From contig JAJTDZ010000001.1 of NCBI GenBank assembly GCA_021298245.1, forward strand, positions 78,751 to 142,750: a stretch of 64,000 nt of DNA, written 5' to 3'. Made by a program: the position numbers and the translations under genes. The notes below the pieces were generated by a model. That model was not told the origin of the DNA and searched no databases. It worked only from the letters and a program-made list of their open reading frames with translations. Every line of letters begins with the position of its first letter. The stretch's first letter is position 1. Below are positions 17,890-28,425 of the stretch, piece after piece. This DNA is from Algoriphagus sp. (GTDB lineage Bacteria > Bacteroidota > Bacteroidia > Cytophagales > Cyclobacteriaceae).

Positions 17890-20343
17890 CTATTGCTCAA
17901 TCAAGTTGATAAATAATTTGATTGCTCCCGGGACCCCAGCAGGTAATTGCCTAAAAAAGGAAAGGCCGGTATATACATAGGTACCTTCCCCTACCTTGGC
18001 AGTGATTAAGGAGCCTGTATTCGTTGCTTCCCCAGGGTCCTGCAAGGTCAAGGGACTTTCGTAGTGTTCGTCTACCTTGGAGGCAAAATAGAGTCCTCGT
18101 TCTTGTACCCAACCCTCAAAATCCTTCGCATTTATTGGATTCGGAGTGCGAAGCAAACCATGCTTCCAATCTGCTAAGACAGGAGACCCTTCTACCGTCA
18201 CCCGATCTCGACCAATGATAAAGGGATAAGGACCTAAATTGGAGGTGACCAAAGGGCTACTGGTGTTGTATTGCAGGATTAAATTGCCTCCAGCTTTCAC
18301 ATATTCTAGCAAGACCTGCTGTTTGCTTGCTAAGAAATCTTGGGTATTGTACGCACGAATCCCCACTACTATCGCTTGAAACTCCTTCAGTTGCTCTATT
18401 TCCAAATTTTGCTCTCCTAGGAAACTCACTTGATATCCCAAGGATGTTAAGACATCAGGAACTTCATCTCCTGCTCCTTCTATGTAACCTATTTTTCCTC
18501 CAGAAACATTCCAATCTTCCTGGATTAGTTGGATTTGAGCAGAGGTAAAATAAGTCAAATTAGGAATATGAGGATAGGTAATAGGATGAACAACCTGGTC
18601 AAAAACTTGATCAGCTGTACTCCTAAAACGAGCGGTTATGTTTTGCTTTCCATTTTGTCCTCGTAGAAAAGTGATGGTGTACCTACGCTGTTTTTGAGTG
18701 GGGAATTCTTCAACCTTTAGTACCTTAAATTGATTGGTATTTAAGCCTTCAAATTCCAATTTCCCTTCAAGCAATTGATTTCTGAAGTTGACCGTAACGA
18801 TTAGTGTCGAATCTGCCCCAGGAACAAGGAAAATCAACTCTTTCGAAAGGGAAAGGTCAACTTCAGGGACTACAGTATAAGGCTGTTTCACTTCCCCATC
18901 AATAGGATCATTGGATTTGTACTCCAAAGGAAGGCTGAGATTAAAATTCTGTCCCCCCAACATAAAATTTAGTTCTCCAGCCAATTTTTCCTTAAAGGGC
19001 AGGCCGATGTCACGTTGCTTTGAAATTGAAAATTGCGCTCCATCTATTGGTTCTTTTAGCCAGTAGGGTTGGGAATATTCTTCTTGAATGGGGAGTTCAA
19101 AATCTATAGAAAGCCTAGTATTTTCATTTCCTTTAGTATCCTTTCCTGCATATGACCTACCGTAAAGTCCCAAAGAAACCCCCGAGATCAATTCTTCCGA
19201 GGGGTTAACCAGCAGAAGTTCAGCATCGATCTTTTCGCCTGGATGACCATACTCTTTAGTTCCTACAAATTCCATCTCCAATCCAAGAGAAGAATAAATG
19301 AGTTGATCCAATTGGGATAATTTACTTGCCACCCAGGGGGTGTCTGTCTCTAGCTCAAGGATAGCTTTGCGGATCCGAAGCAAAGCGGGTAGATTTTTGG
19401 AAGGCTCTACGAAGTTAAAGTTTTCCAAGAGTTCATCCATTTTAGCTTTCACTTCAGCGCCCCCTTGGAGCGAAGCCCAACGACTTTCCATGCCATCGAA
19501 GAGGGAATTTACAAAGGGTTCTCCACCTACTTGTTCCAAATAATCCTTGGCATTTCCAGCTCCTGCGGTAGCTCCAAAGCCCTGAGACTTGTGCATGGTA
19601 CGGCTGTTGGCAGCGAGTTGGTGGTAGGTTTTGCCTAACAAAGGATTGTAGCCACCCACTTCTAGAATTCCGTAGCGTTTTCCCGATTCTGGCTCAAATT
19701 CACCACGAAAGTTGTAGGCATTGAAAAACAGGCGCTTTGCTTGCCAAGGTTTCACAAAGACCAACTGTTCTGGAAAAGCCTTGGGATCTCCAGAAAGTGC
19801 AAATGCTTCCTCAGCTAAAATGGCAGAGGTGGTATGCTGTCCATGGGTAATTCCAGGAGTGGTATTAAATCGCGTGATGATGATATCCGGTTGGAAACTA
19901 CGGATTGTCCAGACTACATCGGCCAACACTTTTTCTTTATCCCAATTTTGTAGGGTTTCGGTTGGGTCTTTGCTGTATCCAAAATCGATGGCTCGAGTAA
20001 AGTATTGCTTGCCTCCATCTATTGCTCTTGCCTTGATTAATTCTTGGGTGCGAATTTGGCCCAATTCAATTCCCAATTCCTTGCCAATTAGGTTTTGTCC
20101 TCCATCTCCTCGGGTAAGGCTCAAGTAAGCTACTTCCGCATGTTCTCCATTGGCCAAGTAGGCGATGAGTCGTGTATTCTCATCGTCTGGATGTGCTGCT
20201 ACATAGAGCACCCGCTTCGTCTCTCGAAGTTGAAGGAGCTGCTGGTACTGCTCAGAAGAAGTTATGGATTGGCCGAAGCTTAAGGTGGTAAAAAAGAAAA
20301 GAAGGGCTGAGCAATTAAAAAACCTGGAAATAATTGGAATCAT
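17890..20343 (-). CDS. Large secreted PIG-L family deacetylase
   Basis: PIG-L/LmbE enzymes are zinc hydrolases that remove acetyl groups from N-acetylglucosamine-type substrates. The 817-aa protein has a signal peptide (residues 1-24), then the zinc motif AHPDDE (His51, Asp54) and a second metal region HGQH preceding TTSAILAEEAF. Domain one ends near residue 300. The middle is beta-rich. The last 220 residues resemble a ThuA/GATase-like alpha-beta fold (GKIGYIEGAGDEVPDVL, then VVGIRAYN). It is the first gene of a tight operon with a 34-aa membrane peptide and an SSS symporter, suggesting periplasmic deacetylation followed by uptake. Substrate unknown. Confidence 0.85.
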   Translation of the reverse strand: MIPIISRFFNCSALLFFFTTLSFGQSITSSEQYQQLLQLRETKRVLYVAAHPDDENTRLIAYLANGEHAEVAYLSLTRGDGGQNLIGKELGIELGQIRTQELIKARAIDGGKQYFTRAIDFGYSKDPTETLQNWDKEKVLADVVWTIRSFQPDIIITRFNTTPGITHGQHTTSAILAEEAFALSGDPKAFPEQLVFVKPWQAKRLFFNAYNFRGEFEPESGKRYGILEVGGYNPLLGKTYHQLAANSRTMHKSQGFGATAGAGNAKDYLEQVGGEPFVNSLFDGMESRWASLQGGAEVKAKMDELLENFNFVEPSKNLPALLRIRKAILELETDTPWVASKLSQLDQLIYSSLGLEMEFVGTKEYGHPGEKIDAELLLVNPSEELISGVSLGLYGRSYAGKDTKGNENTRLSIDFELPIQEEYSQPYWLKEPIDGAQFSISKQRDIGLPFKEKLAGELNFMLGGQNFNLSLPLEYKSNDPIDGEVKQPYTVVPEVDLSLSKELIFLVPGADSTLIVTVNFRNQLLEGKLEFEGLNTNQFKVLKVEEFPTQKQRRYTITFLRGQNGKQNITARFRSTADQVFDQVVHPITYPHIPNLTYFTSAQIQLIQEDWNVSGGKIGYIEGAGDEVPDVLTSLGYQVSFLGEQNLEIEQLKEFQAIVVGIRAYNTQDFLASKQQVLLEYVKAGGNLILQYNTSSPLVTSNLGPYPFIIGRDRVTVEGSPVLADWKHGLLRTPNPINAKDFEGWVQERGLYFASKVDEHYESPLTLQDPGEATNTGSLITAKVGEGTYVYTGLSFFRQLPAGVPGAIKLFINLIEQ

Positions 20344-20472
20344 GGGTTTATGGTTCTACTCGATGCAAACTAGTTCAATTCCCTGCAAAATAAAATTGAT
20401 TTTTGATGAATGTAGAAATAATTGAGCCTGACTTTCAAAACGCTTTCTATTTAAATAAAAAGGAGGTAAAAC

Positions 20473-20497
20473 AAAAAAGGCCGGAAAAATCCGGCCT
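20473..20497 (-). terminator. Rho-independent terminator of the gyrA-TPR unit
   Basis: The arms AGGCCGGA and TCCGGCCT (20478-20485 and 20490-20497) form an 8-bp stem with a 4-nt loop. On the minus strand it is followed by a T-run (A-run at 20473-20477 on the plus strand), which lies just after the TPR gene stop. Confidence 0.82.
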
Positions 20498-20517
20498 CTC
20501 ATGAATAAAATTATTTA

Positions 20518-21726
20518 TTAGTTCTCCTGCCAATTGGGGCCAAGAATTGCAGATAATTTCTTGTTCATATTTTCTGCTTCAGCAGCATTCTTAAGACGGG
20601 TGTAAACCTGAAACAATCTAATTAAGGTATTTACGTCATCAGGTTTAATTTCAAGTGCTTTACTGAAGTAAGGAATTGTTTGTCTAAACAAATCGTCTAT
20701 TTGTTTTCCCATTTCTTGTGACTTCTTTTCCCATTCATCATCTGGGAGTGAATTTAATTCAGTCATTATCTTTTGGGTTTGCTCTAAAATCAAATCTCCC
20801 GTGTAGTAGTTTCCTTCAAAGAACATGGGATCAACTTCAACAGATTTTTTATAATCCGCCATCGCACCTGCAATATCTCCACCTTTTTCTTTCAAGTACC
20901 CAGAACGCAGTAATAATCTAGTATTATTTGGATCTTTTGCTAAGGCATCCTTGATTTGAGACATGGCTTCATCCATTCTATCTAATTGAAGAAGCAACTG
21001 AATTTCGTATTCTGCCAGAATTCTATCTTCAGGATACTCCACTCTTGCTTTGGTTACCATAGCATATGCAGCTTCAGGATTTTTTTCCTCTGTACTTAAA
21101 ATTGGAATTAGGGTATAATATGCATTGGTTTTGTTGTAGGTAGGAAGATCCAATAGGTAACCAAAATGTCTTTTGGCATCTTCAAATCTACCTAAATTAT
21201 TGGCTAAAAAACCAGCATTGTAATGAGTAGAAGAGTCTGTCTTGTCAATTTCACCTGCAAGATTGAAAAACTCATAGGACATTTCCAAATCATCCACATT
21301 GTATCGCTCAATTGCTTTATCCAAAGAAACATTCTTAAGCGTATTTATTCCATATGGTCGTAAATTATCTGGCATTCCGTTAACCTCTTCCCCAAAGAGT
21401 ACTTTTCCTAATGGGCTAGTTTTACTATCACCTGCCATTTCTATGGTTTTGTTGAAGGTAGCTAAAGCTTGGTTTCCTATTTCCAAGGTTTCTTTGGTAT
21501 TTGAGGAATCACTACCAAACATTTTGGTTTGAATCTGTGCTTTCAACAAAAAGGTGGCAGGATCCCCACTAGTCTCAGGATTGGTTATAGCCCCTTCTAT
21601 TGCGGTCAAGGCGGTTTGCAAATTTCCAGTTTTAAATCCCTTCTCTGCTTCTTTTACTACTTTCTTTTGTCCAAAAGCAAAAGTAGCTGCTGCCATCAAT
21701 GCGAGGGATAAAATGAGCTTTTTCAT
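20518..21726 (-). CDS. Secreted tetratricopeptide-repeat protein
   Basis: This 402-aa protein has a signal peptide (about residues 1-19, ending TFAFGQ) followed by several TPR-like helical repeats, among them AGFLANNLGRFEDAKRHFGYLL, MDEAMSQIKDALAKDPNNTRLLLRSG and IPYFSKALEIKPDDVNTL. It should be a periplasmic or surface scaffold. It starts 21 nt after the gyrA stop and ends at a strong terminator, so it is probably co-transcribed with gyrA. No catalytic motif is seen. Confidence 0.78.
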   Translation of the reverse strand: MKKLILSLALMAAATFAFGQKKVVKEAEKGFKTGNLQTALTAIEGAITNPETSGDPATFLLKAQIQTKMFGSDSSNTKETLEIGNQALATFNKTIEMAGDSKTSPLGKVLFGEEVNGMPDNLRPYGINTLKNVSLDKAIERYNVDDLEMSYEFFNLAGEIDKTDSSTHYNAGFLANNLGRFEDAKRHFGYLLDLPTYNKTNAYYTLIPILSTEEKNPEAAYAMVTKARVEYPEDRILAEYEIQLLLQLDRMDEAMSQIKDALAKDPNNTRLLLRSGYLKEKGGDIAGAMADYKKSVEVDPMFFEGNYYTGDLILEQTQKIMTELNSLPDDEWEKKSQEMGKQIDDLFRQTIPYFSKALEIKPDDVNTLIRLFQVYTRLKNAAEAENMNKKLSAILGPNWQEN

Positions 21727-21747
21727 TCGTCTTTTAGTTTGTGTAAA

Positions 21748-24276
21748 TTATTCGGTTGATTCTACTGATGATTCGGGTAATTCAGGAGATTCAGGCGAAA
21801 TATCGGAAGAATCTGAAAGTTCTTCCTCATCTATTGAAATTTTTTCGACAGAGGATATCTCATCTCCTTCTCCTACTTTAATCAAACGCACCCCTTGTGT
21901 AGCTCTTCCCATTACGCGAAGCTCATCCATGGAAATGCGGATGGTAATTCCAGATTTATTGATAATCATCAAATCATCTGTATCTACTACTTCTTTTATA
22001 GCCACCAATGAACCGGTTTTATCCGTGACATTCATGGCTTTTACTCCTTTTCCACCTCGATTGGTGATTCTGTATTCGTCAAGGTCGGAACGTTTTCCAT
22101 AACCCTTCTCTGATACTACCAATAGAGTAGCATTTTCTTCAGACGCACAAACCATGCCAATCACAAAATCTGATTTATCGGTAAGCGTTATCGCCTTCAC
22201 ACCTGTAGCAGTTCTTCCCATAGGACGGACTGCAGACTCATGGAAGTGGATGGCTCTACCCGATTTAGCTGCAATCACAATGTGCTGATCCCCATTGGTT
22301 TTGGCCACATAAACCAACTGATCATCTTCTCTAAAATTAAGTGCTATGATGCCATTGGTTCGGGGCCTAGAATATTGCTCCAAGGTAGTCTTCTTAATCA
22401 CACCTTGCTTAGTCACCATGACCAAATAGTGATTGTTGATGTAATCCTGATCCTCAAGATTTTCTACTTGAATGATGGACCTGATCTTATCATCTTGTGT
22501 GATATTGATCAAATTTTGTATTGGACGACCCTTGGACGTCTTGGATCCCTCTGGAATAGCATAGGTTTTCAGCCAAAACAACTTGCCCTTGTCGGTAAAT
22601 ATCAATAAGTAGTTGTGTGTAGAAGCGGTAAACAGGTACTCTGTCCAATCGTCTTCCTTGGTAGCTACTCCCCTAGATCCTACTCCTCCTCTACCTTGGG
22701 TACGGTATTCTGTCAAAGCAGTACGCTTGACATATCCTTGATGAGATACAGTGATGACCACTTCCTCATTAGGAATCATATCTTCGTAACTAAAATCCTC
22801 TGCATTGTGCTCAATTTCCGTGCGTCGATCATCCGCATAGCGATCTTTCATTTCCTGAAGCTCTGATTTGATGATCTCCATACGCTTCGCTTCGTCACCA
22901 AGAATAGCTTTCAATTCCTCAATCAAGGCCATGATTTGCTTGTATTCCTCGATGATTTTTTCTCTCTCCATGCCTGTAAGGCGCTGAAGTCGCATATCCA
23001 AGATAGCTTTGGCTTGTATTTCACTTAATTCAAAGCGCTCCATCAAGGAATTACGTGCAGTTTCGGGATCTGCAGAATTTCGAATCAACGCAATTACCTC
23101 GTCCAAGTGATCTAAAGCAATTAGATAGCCCTGTAAAATATGGGCTCTTTTTTCTGCTTCTTGAAGTTCAAACTCTGTCCTTCTGACAACCACTTCGTGG
23201 CGATGGGCCACGTAGTGAACGATCAAATCCTTAAGATTCAAGGTTTGTGGCCTTCCCTTGACGAGAGCCACATTATTTACTGAGAAAGAAGTCTGTAAAG
23301 GGGTTTGCTTGTACAGATTGTTTAATACCACACTCGCTACTGCATCCCTTTTCAATTCGTAAACGATGCGCATTCCAGAACGATCCGATTCGTCTCGGAT
23401 CGCAGAAATTCCTTCGATTTTCTTTTCATTAATCAATTGCGCTGTCTTCTCCACCATGCTGGCCTTATTTACCATGTAGGGGATTTCGGTAATGACGATC
23501 ATTTCTTTTGCGCCATTTTCCTTGATCTCTACGTTGGCTTTACCTCTCAGTACGATCCTTCCTCTTCCCGTTTCGAAAGCAGCTTTTACTCCATTGTATC
23601 CGTAAATAATCCCTCCTGTAGGGAAATCTGGCGCAGTGATATAATTCATCAACTCTGCCACTGTAATTTCTTTGTTATCGATGTAGGCTACGATACCATC
23701 AATAACTTCTCCCAAATTGTGCGGTGCCATGTTGGTGGCCATACCTACCGCAATACCGGATGCTCCATTTAACAAGAGTGCAGGCACCTTAGCAGGGAGC
23801 ACGGTAGGCTCCTTCAAGGAGTCATCAAAATTAAATTGAAAGTCAACGGTTTCTTTGTTGATATCTACCAAAAGTTCCTCGGCGATTCGCTTTAGTCTCG
23901 CTTCGGTATAACGCATGGCCGCAGCATTGTCTCCATCTACAGATCCAAAGTTACCTTGCCCGTCTACAAGGGTATAGCGCAAAGACCAATCTTGAGCCAT
24001 GCGAACCATAGTTTCATAGACGGCTGAGTCTCCATGAGGATGGTATTTTCCTAATACCTCTCCAACAATTCTGGCTGATTTTTTATGGGGTTTGTTGTGT
24101 AAAACACCCAATTCCTGCATTCCAAAAAGAATACGTCGGTGAACGGGTTTGAGTCCATCTCGGACATCTGGAAGTGCTCTGGAAACAATCACTGACATCG
24201 AATAATCGATGTAGGCGCCTCGCATTTCCTCTTCAATATTAATAGGGATAATATGCTCGTTTTCTCCTTGGGCCAT
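21748..24276 (-). CDS. gyrA: DNA gyrase subunit A
   Basis: GyrA cuts and rejoins DNA during ATP-driven negative supercoiling with GyrB. The 842-aa protein is full length. The quinolone-target region reads [17 protein letters not shown] with Ser84 and Glu88 (E. coli Ser83 and Asp87), so the susceptible serine is kept. The catalytic tyrosine is Tyr123 in MRYTEARL. The GyrA-box appears as QGRGGVG, and beta-propeller blades of the C-terminal domain follow, for example [16 protein letters not shown]. The last 23 residues are an acidic Ser/Glu/Pro tail. A signal-peptide TPR gene follows after 21 nt. Confidence 0.97.
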   Translation of the reverse strand: MAQGENEHIIPINIEEEMRGAYIDYSMSVIVSRALPDVRDGLKPVHRRILFGMQELGVLHNKPHKKSARIVGEVLGKYHPHGDSAVYETMVRMAQDWSLRYTLVDGQGNFGSVDGDNAAAMRYTEARLKRIAEELLVDINKETVDFQFNFDDSLKEPTVLPAKVPALLLNGASGIAVGMATNMAPHNLGEVIDGIVAYIDNKEITVAELMNYITAPDFPTGGIIYGYNGVKAAFETGRGRIVLRGKANVEIKENGAKEMIVITEIPYMVNKASMVEKTAQLINEKKIEGISAIRDESDRSGMRIVYELKRDAVASVVLNNLYKQTPLQTSFSVNNVALVKGRPQTLNLKDLIVHYVAHRHEVVVRRTEFELQEAEKRAHILQGYLIALDHLDEVIALIRNSADPETARNSLMERFELSEIQAKAILDMRLQRLTGMEREKIIEEYKQIMALIEELKAILGDEAKRMEIIKSELQEMKDRYADDRRTEIEHNAEDFSYEDMIPNEEVVITVSHQGYVKRTALTEYRTQGRGGVGSRGVATKEDDWTEYLFTASTHNYLLIFTDKGKLFWLKTYAIPEGSKTSKGRPIQNLINITQDDKIRSIIQVENLEDQDYINNHYLVMVTKQGVIKKTTLEQYSRPRTNGIIALNFREDDQLVYVAKTNGDQHIVIAAKSGRAIHFHESAVRPMGRTATGVKAITLTDKSDFVIGMVCASEENATLLVVSEKGYGKRSDLDEYRITNRGGKGVKAMNVTDKTGSLVAIKEVVDTDDLMIINKSGITIRISMDELRVMGRATQGVRLIKVGEGDEISSVEKISIDEEELSDSSDISPESPELPESSVESTE

Positions 24277-24373
24277 AACTTGCTAACTAGGGGGTAATTT
24301 TAGTCTGCAAGATAGTAAAAAGCACTCGGGAATAAAACCTAGTTAGTCTTCCATTTCCTCATAATTTTTATCA

Positions 24374-25393
24374 TTACCACTGACCAACCTTTCGGTTTTG
24401 AAGATTAAAAATAGAACTACCTCTGTATTCTACATTATTGTGCATATGCTTCATCACGACTCCACAACCTTGAATCTTACACATTTTTGTTCCTGGCATG
24501 CGCATAGAAATACCAGCTTTTATTCCCACTTGTCGCTGATCTAAAGGAAATGGGTAAAGAGCTTTGTTTCCATTGACTAGGGACCTGAGTTCCACCTCTC
24601 CTTTCAAAAATATAGAGGCATATTCTGATAGGTCGTATTCTAACCTGATAGCTGCACCATATGTAAACTGCCCAGATGCCAATTGTAACGTGGGTAAGTA
24701 AGCTTTAGGAACCAGTATTTCTTGAGATTTTATGCTTGCTTGGCCTACTTTCCCCTCTATAGCGATGCGCCAAGGATAATTTTGATCAAGGCGCTGGTTC
24801 AACTCACGCTCCATCCTCAAAGAAAGATCTTGGTTGACTCCTCCAATATATTTATTGTATTTTCTCTTTAAAAAAAAACTCCTACGATTTGCATCAAAAA
24901 GGATCAATCCAGCTGAGGCATAATAAGAATTCAATCGGTAGGAAGATCCATTAAAGGCTACCTCATAGCCAGCCCCTTGAAGTGGAGCTAATACTCCTCG
25001 CTCCATGCCATATCCCCCTCCCAAGGTGATTATATTGAAGAGATTAAGACGGACACCTGCTTCTAAACTAGGTGCCACCCAACCCATACTCCTCAAAGAA
25101 AGAGTATCTGGAAGTGGAAATAGACCGTATTCCACATTTTGGTATTGGGTAATAGGATAGCGCTGACCATTCTCTTTATAAAATTCAGTAGTAGCCTCGT
25201 ACAGGCCTACACCAGAGGATATTTCAAAGGAAAACATTTCCTGAATGCTTCTAAATGCATTCCCCAAACTAGATTCACTTTTGCGGTTTTTTGCTTTTTT
25301 ACTAATTCCAAAAATATCTTCGTCTTGCGCCAATCCCGGTAAAGAAATTATACACAAAACACAGGTAGTCAGAAGGGATCCTAGTTTATTCAT
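24374..25393 (-). CDS. Predicted outer-membrane beta-barrel protein, function unknown
   Basis: The 339-aa protein has a signal peptide (about residues 1-22, ending LPGLAQ) and then alternating strands typical of a barrel, such as VAPSLEAGVRLNLFNIITLGG, and SSYRLNSYYASAGLILF. Near the C-terminus it has MRMPGTKMCKIQGCGVVMKH with two Cys residues about five apart, unusual for this type. I do not recognise a family. The gene stands alone between gyrA and a small secreted-protein gene. Confidence 0.55.
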   Translation of the reverse strand: MNKLGSLLTTCVLCIISLPGLAQDEDIFGISKKAKNRKSESSLGNAFRSIQEMFSFEISSGVGLYEATTEFYKENGQRYPITQYQNVEYGLFPLPDTLSLRSMGWVAPSLEAGVRLNLFNIITLGGGYGMERGVLAPLQGAGYEVAFNGSSYRLNSYYASAGLILFDANRRSFFLKRKYNKYIGGVNQDLSLRMERELNQRLDQNYPWRIAIEGKVGQASIKSQEILVPKAYLPTLQLASGQFTYGAAIRLEYDLSEYASIFLKGEVELRSLVNGNKALYPFPLDQRQVGIKAGISMRMPGTKMCKIQGCGVVMKHMHNNVEYRGSSIFNLQNRKVGQW

Positions 25394-25489
25394 ACATCAC
25401 TAACGCTGCCTTAGTAGTTTTGGTGTAAAAAAATTCTATTCCCCAAGCTCTCTTTCCTTAGATGAGATCATTTAATTATTTTTTTCCAA

Positions 25490-26029
25490 TCAGGGTTTCT
25501 TTTTTTTCAACTTTTCCACTTCCTGATCCAATTTTATTCTCATGGCAGGGTTATTTTTCAATTCCTCGGAAATTTGCTGGTAAAGGTCAATGCCTAAAAA
25601 TTTTTCATCTTGAATTAGCCCTGCCTGATAGGTAATAACCATCTGCTGCAAACTGTCCTGCGCCTCCATTACTTTAGCAAATGCAGCTCTTTCTTCTTCG
25701 GTCAATTTTATACCAGCTTCTTTACTTGCATTTCCCCAAGCCGCCTTGATGGTATTGTAACGGGCCCCAGTCCCAAAAGCAGCGTTTCCTTTAATAAGTG
25801 TCTTCAGCTCTTCTGATTTCTTAGCTAAAAATTCAGCGGTCATTATTTCCACTTTAGCGTACTTGGACCAATCCAAGTCAGTGAGCTCAACTACTTTTTC
25901 TTCTACCTGGGCACACACTTTTGTCGCACTTGCCAAAGAAATTAAAGCAAAAATGAAAATGGATTTTTTAATAAGGTTCCCCAGGTTAAGAAACTGAGTA
26001 GTGATGGCACAAATGATTAGGTGTTTCAT
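25490..26029 (-). CDS. Hypothetical secreted protein
   Basis: The 179-aa product has a hydrophobic signal-type segment at about residues 22-38 (IFIFALISLASATKVCAQ), then a helical, Lys/Glu-rich domain ending KLKKKKP. The first 20 residues make an unusually long head before the signal, so the true start may be a downstream non-ATG codon. The ATG used overlaps the rpe stop by one base (TAATG), which supports coupling. No family recognised; a coiled, periplasmic protein is a guess from composition. Confidence 0.5.
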   Translation of the reverse strand: MKHLIICAITTQFLNLGNLIKKSIFIFALISLASATKVCAQVEEKVVELTDLDWSKYAKVEIMTAEFLAKKSEELKTLIKGNAAFGTGARYNTIKAAWGNASKEAGIKLTEEERAAFAKVMEAQDSLQQMVITYQAGLIQDEKFLGIDLYQQISEELKNNPAMRIKLDQEVEKLKKKKP

Positions 26030-26616
26030 TACTTTATTCGCTTCAAGTCAGCTATACAAGCAAGTGGGTCGTTCGCCTTAAAAATGTAGCTTCCTGCAAC
26101 CAAAATATCCGCACCAGCCTGGATCAAACGACTGGCCTGTTGGTCACCGATTCCCCCATCTACTTCTATCTTAGCTTTACTGCCTTTTCTAAGAAGTAGT
26201 TCTTTTAATTCACTCACCTTTGCGTAGCTAGTTTCCATAAACTTTTGCCCTCCAAAACCTGGATTTACGGACATCACACAAATCAAGTCTACTTCTAAAA
26301 CAACTTCCTTCAATAACGAAATGGGGCTCTCTGGATTTATGGCTACACCCGCCTTGGCTCCTAGGCTTCGAATTTCATTAAGTGTCTCAGAAAGACGATC
26401 AGTAGCCTCTACATGCACCGTAAGGCTATCTGCACCTGCTTTTCTAAAGGCCGCTAAGTAAGTGACCGGAATACCAAAAGAAATGTTGGGGACAAAAACA
26501 CCATCCATGACATCCACGTGAATGTAATCTGCCTCCGAGACATTAAGCATTTCAACGTCCCTTTGAAGATTCGCAAAATCGGCTGCTAAAATGGATGGGG
26601 CAACAAGTGGATACAT
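26029..26616 (-). CDS. rpe: Ribulose-phosphate 3-epimerase with internal deletion
   Basis: Rpe interconverts D-ribulose 5-phosphate and D-xylulose 5-phosphate in the pentose phosphate pathway. The protein has the family opening PSILAADFANL, the metal-ligand motif HVDVMDG (His33, Asp35), LICVMSVNPGFGGQ and the second Asp in EVDGG. It is only 195 aa; relatives have about 215-225. Comparison with known Rpe shows that about 21-23 residues are missing between GIPVT (ending residue 52) and YLAAFRKAG. That block normally holds beta-strand 3 with the DVHLM motif, whose His is a metal ligand. The frame is kept. Activity is doubtful unless the deletion is a sequence error. The start is ATG at 26616. 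Confidence 0.85.
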   Translation of the reverse strand: MYPLVAPSILAADFANLQRDVEMLNVSEADYIHVDVMDGVFVPNISFGIPVTYLAAFRKAGADSLTVHVEATDRLSETLNEIRSLGAKAGVAINPESPISLLKEVVLEVDLICVMSVNPGFGGQKFMETSYAKVSELKELLLRKGSKAKIEVDGGIGDQQASRLIQAGADILVAGSYIFKANDPLACIADLKRIK

Positions 26617-26668
26617 AGGTTAAAATAGGAATACAAATCAAGGGAAAAAGGAGCGTTTGACCAAAAAA

Positions 26669-28231
26669 CTAGGGTTTTATAAGTTTTAATGTTCCCACCT
26701 GTTTTTTGTCAAAAAGTTGAATAATAAATATCCCCGAAGGTAAGCCCGGAAGGGTTATTTCAAAGGGTATTGACGAAGAAATCCTATTGACTTTTTGATC
26801 GTAAAACACTCTTCCAGCAGGGTCAATTAGTCTAACCACAAGCTCAAGTTCTTTTCCAAACAGGATAGAAACTTGCTCAGAAGTCATGGGATTGGGGAAA
26901 ATGCTCCAAGAGTAAGGCTCAGTTGCAGAAATTCCCAAGAGTTCTCCATAATAGGCCAGTCTAAAATTAGGAATTCCATATCCCAATGCATTGTCAGGCT
27001 GAGCATATTGGCTTCCACTTTTAACCAAGCTTTTCCATAGGTCGTCCTTTGTCCAAGAAGGTTTGGCTTCCCACAGTCCTGCAGCTAGTGCGGCAAGCTG
27101 TGGTGCTGAGAAAGAAGTTCCCGCAGCAGCCCCCACTGCACCATTCGAACGGATCAAGGAAGGCCCCTGTCCAAAAGCTACCAATTCAGGCTTAATTCTT
27201 CCGTCAGCTGTTGGGCTTTGGAGCTAAAAGGGGGAAGGGTCGACGATGAGGTTACGGGACCCACTATTCACCACTAGAATTCCTTTTTTACCAGCAATGG
27301 CGGCTCCTTGGGTGACATAGGTACTTTTACCATCCAATTGGCTTGTAGTATAATTCATGCCAGGGTCATCAAAATCCACGTATCCCAAAGAGCTATTGAT
27401 GATATCTACACCCATACTATCAGCAAATTCTGCCGCTCGAATCCAATTGAATTCCTCGATTTTATACTCTGTGGCTTCGTCTTCGGTTAGGGCTAAGATG
27501 ACCTGGGCATTGTAAGCGCCAGAAACCAAGACACCAGGCTGATTGGCCAAAATGAGAGAAGCCACATTGGTTCCGTGTTGATTTTTTGAGTAGACATCCT
27601 TATTCCATGGCCTCACTACATCTAATTCTCCTTGAATTTGTTTGTTGGCAAAGAGGTGAGCAAAGGCGGGCGATTCTTTCATCCCTGGAAATCCAGCATC
27701 AAAAATGGCTACAAGAACCCCTTTACCGGTAAATCCTGCCTTGTGCATGTCGGGAATACCAATCAATTGATTTTGAAAATCATAGGTATTGCTTTGATTT
27801 TCCATAACCCTATTCGCCCACTTGGAGGAAGGGGGAAGACTATCCAAGCGATTTCCAGTTCTTGAATAAAATCCCTTTGCTACCAATTCTACTTTTTTGA
27901 CATAAGGTAAGGCTTGCAGGACCTTACTCTTTTCAGAATCTGTCACCACTACTGCTGCATTCATCCATTTGCTGGTATACAGGACCTCTTGAATGTGTGG
28001 AAGTATACCCAAAATGTATTTTGAGGCTACTGGAAAATCCAAACTATCGAAGGGGATTTTATCCCTATTTCTTCTCAAAATTGATTTTTGGGCAAGAAAT
28101 TTTTCTGGATTAGAAAGCGAAAAGTTTGTCTGTGGTTTGTAAGTAAAAAATACAGCATACCTATCCTGAGCATTTCCATGAAGAATACCAAGAGTTAGAA
28201 ATAAGAAAAAAAGTCCTAATCTAGCAAGCAT
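26669..28231 (-). pseudogene. T9SS-exported subtilisin-like serine peptidase (S8), disrupted
   Basis: One subtilase reading frame is split. The upstream part starts at ATG 28231 with a signal peptide (LARLGLFFLFLTLGILHG) and carries the catalytic Asp (IFDAGF) and His (NQHGTNVAS). It runs to a stop at 27224-27226. The downstream part (27184 to 26669) carries SPTADGRIKPELVAFGQ, the catalytic Ser in GTSFSAPQ and a C-terminal type IX secretion sorting domain (SIFPNPMT ... GIFIIQLFDKKQ). Near 27262 the expected block after NSG is missing. From there to about 27216 a shifted frame encodes (G)PVTSSSTLPPFSSK, and one lost base near 27216 restores the original frame. Two lesions thus flank an out-of-frame stop. 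Confidence 0.8.
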
Positions 28232-28425
28232 GTGAATAGGGAATAATCTCGGATGAAGCAAGTTACCTACTTTTTCCTAATGATTAAGAGAATAATAGGA
28301 ATTGCTAATCTTTAGTTCTAGGTTATTTAGGAATTCACCCAAGCAGGAAAAGGAAAAACTCAACTTTCAATTTTTCTTTTCTCAAGTCCTCCTCTTGCTT
28401 ACCTTCGTGGTATCAAATCAGAAAA

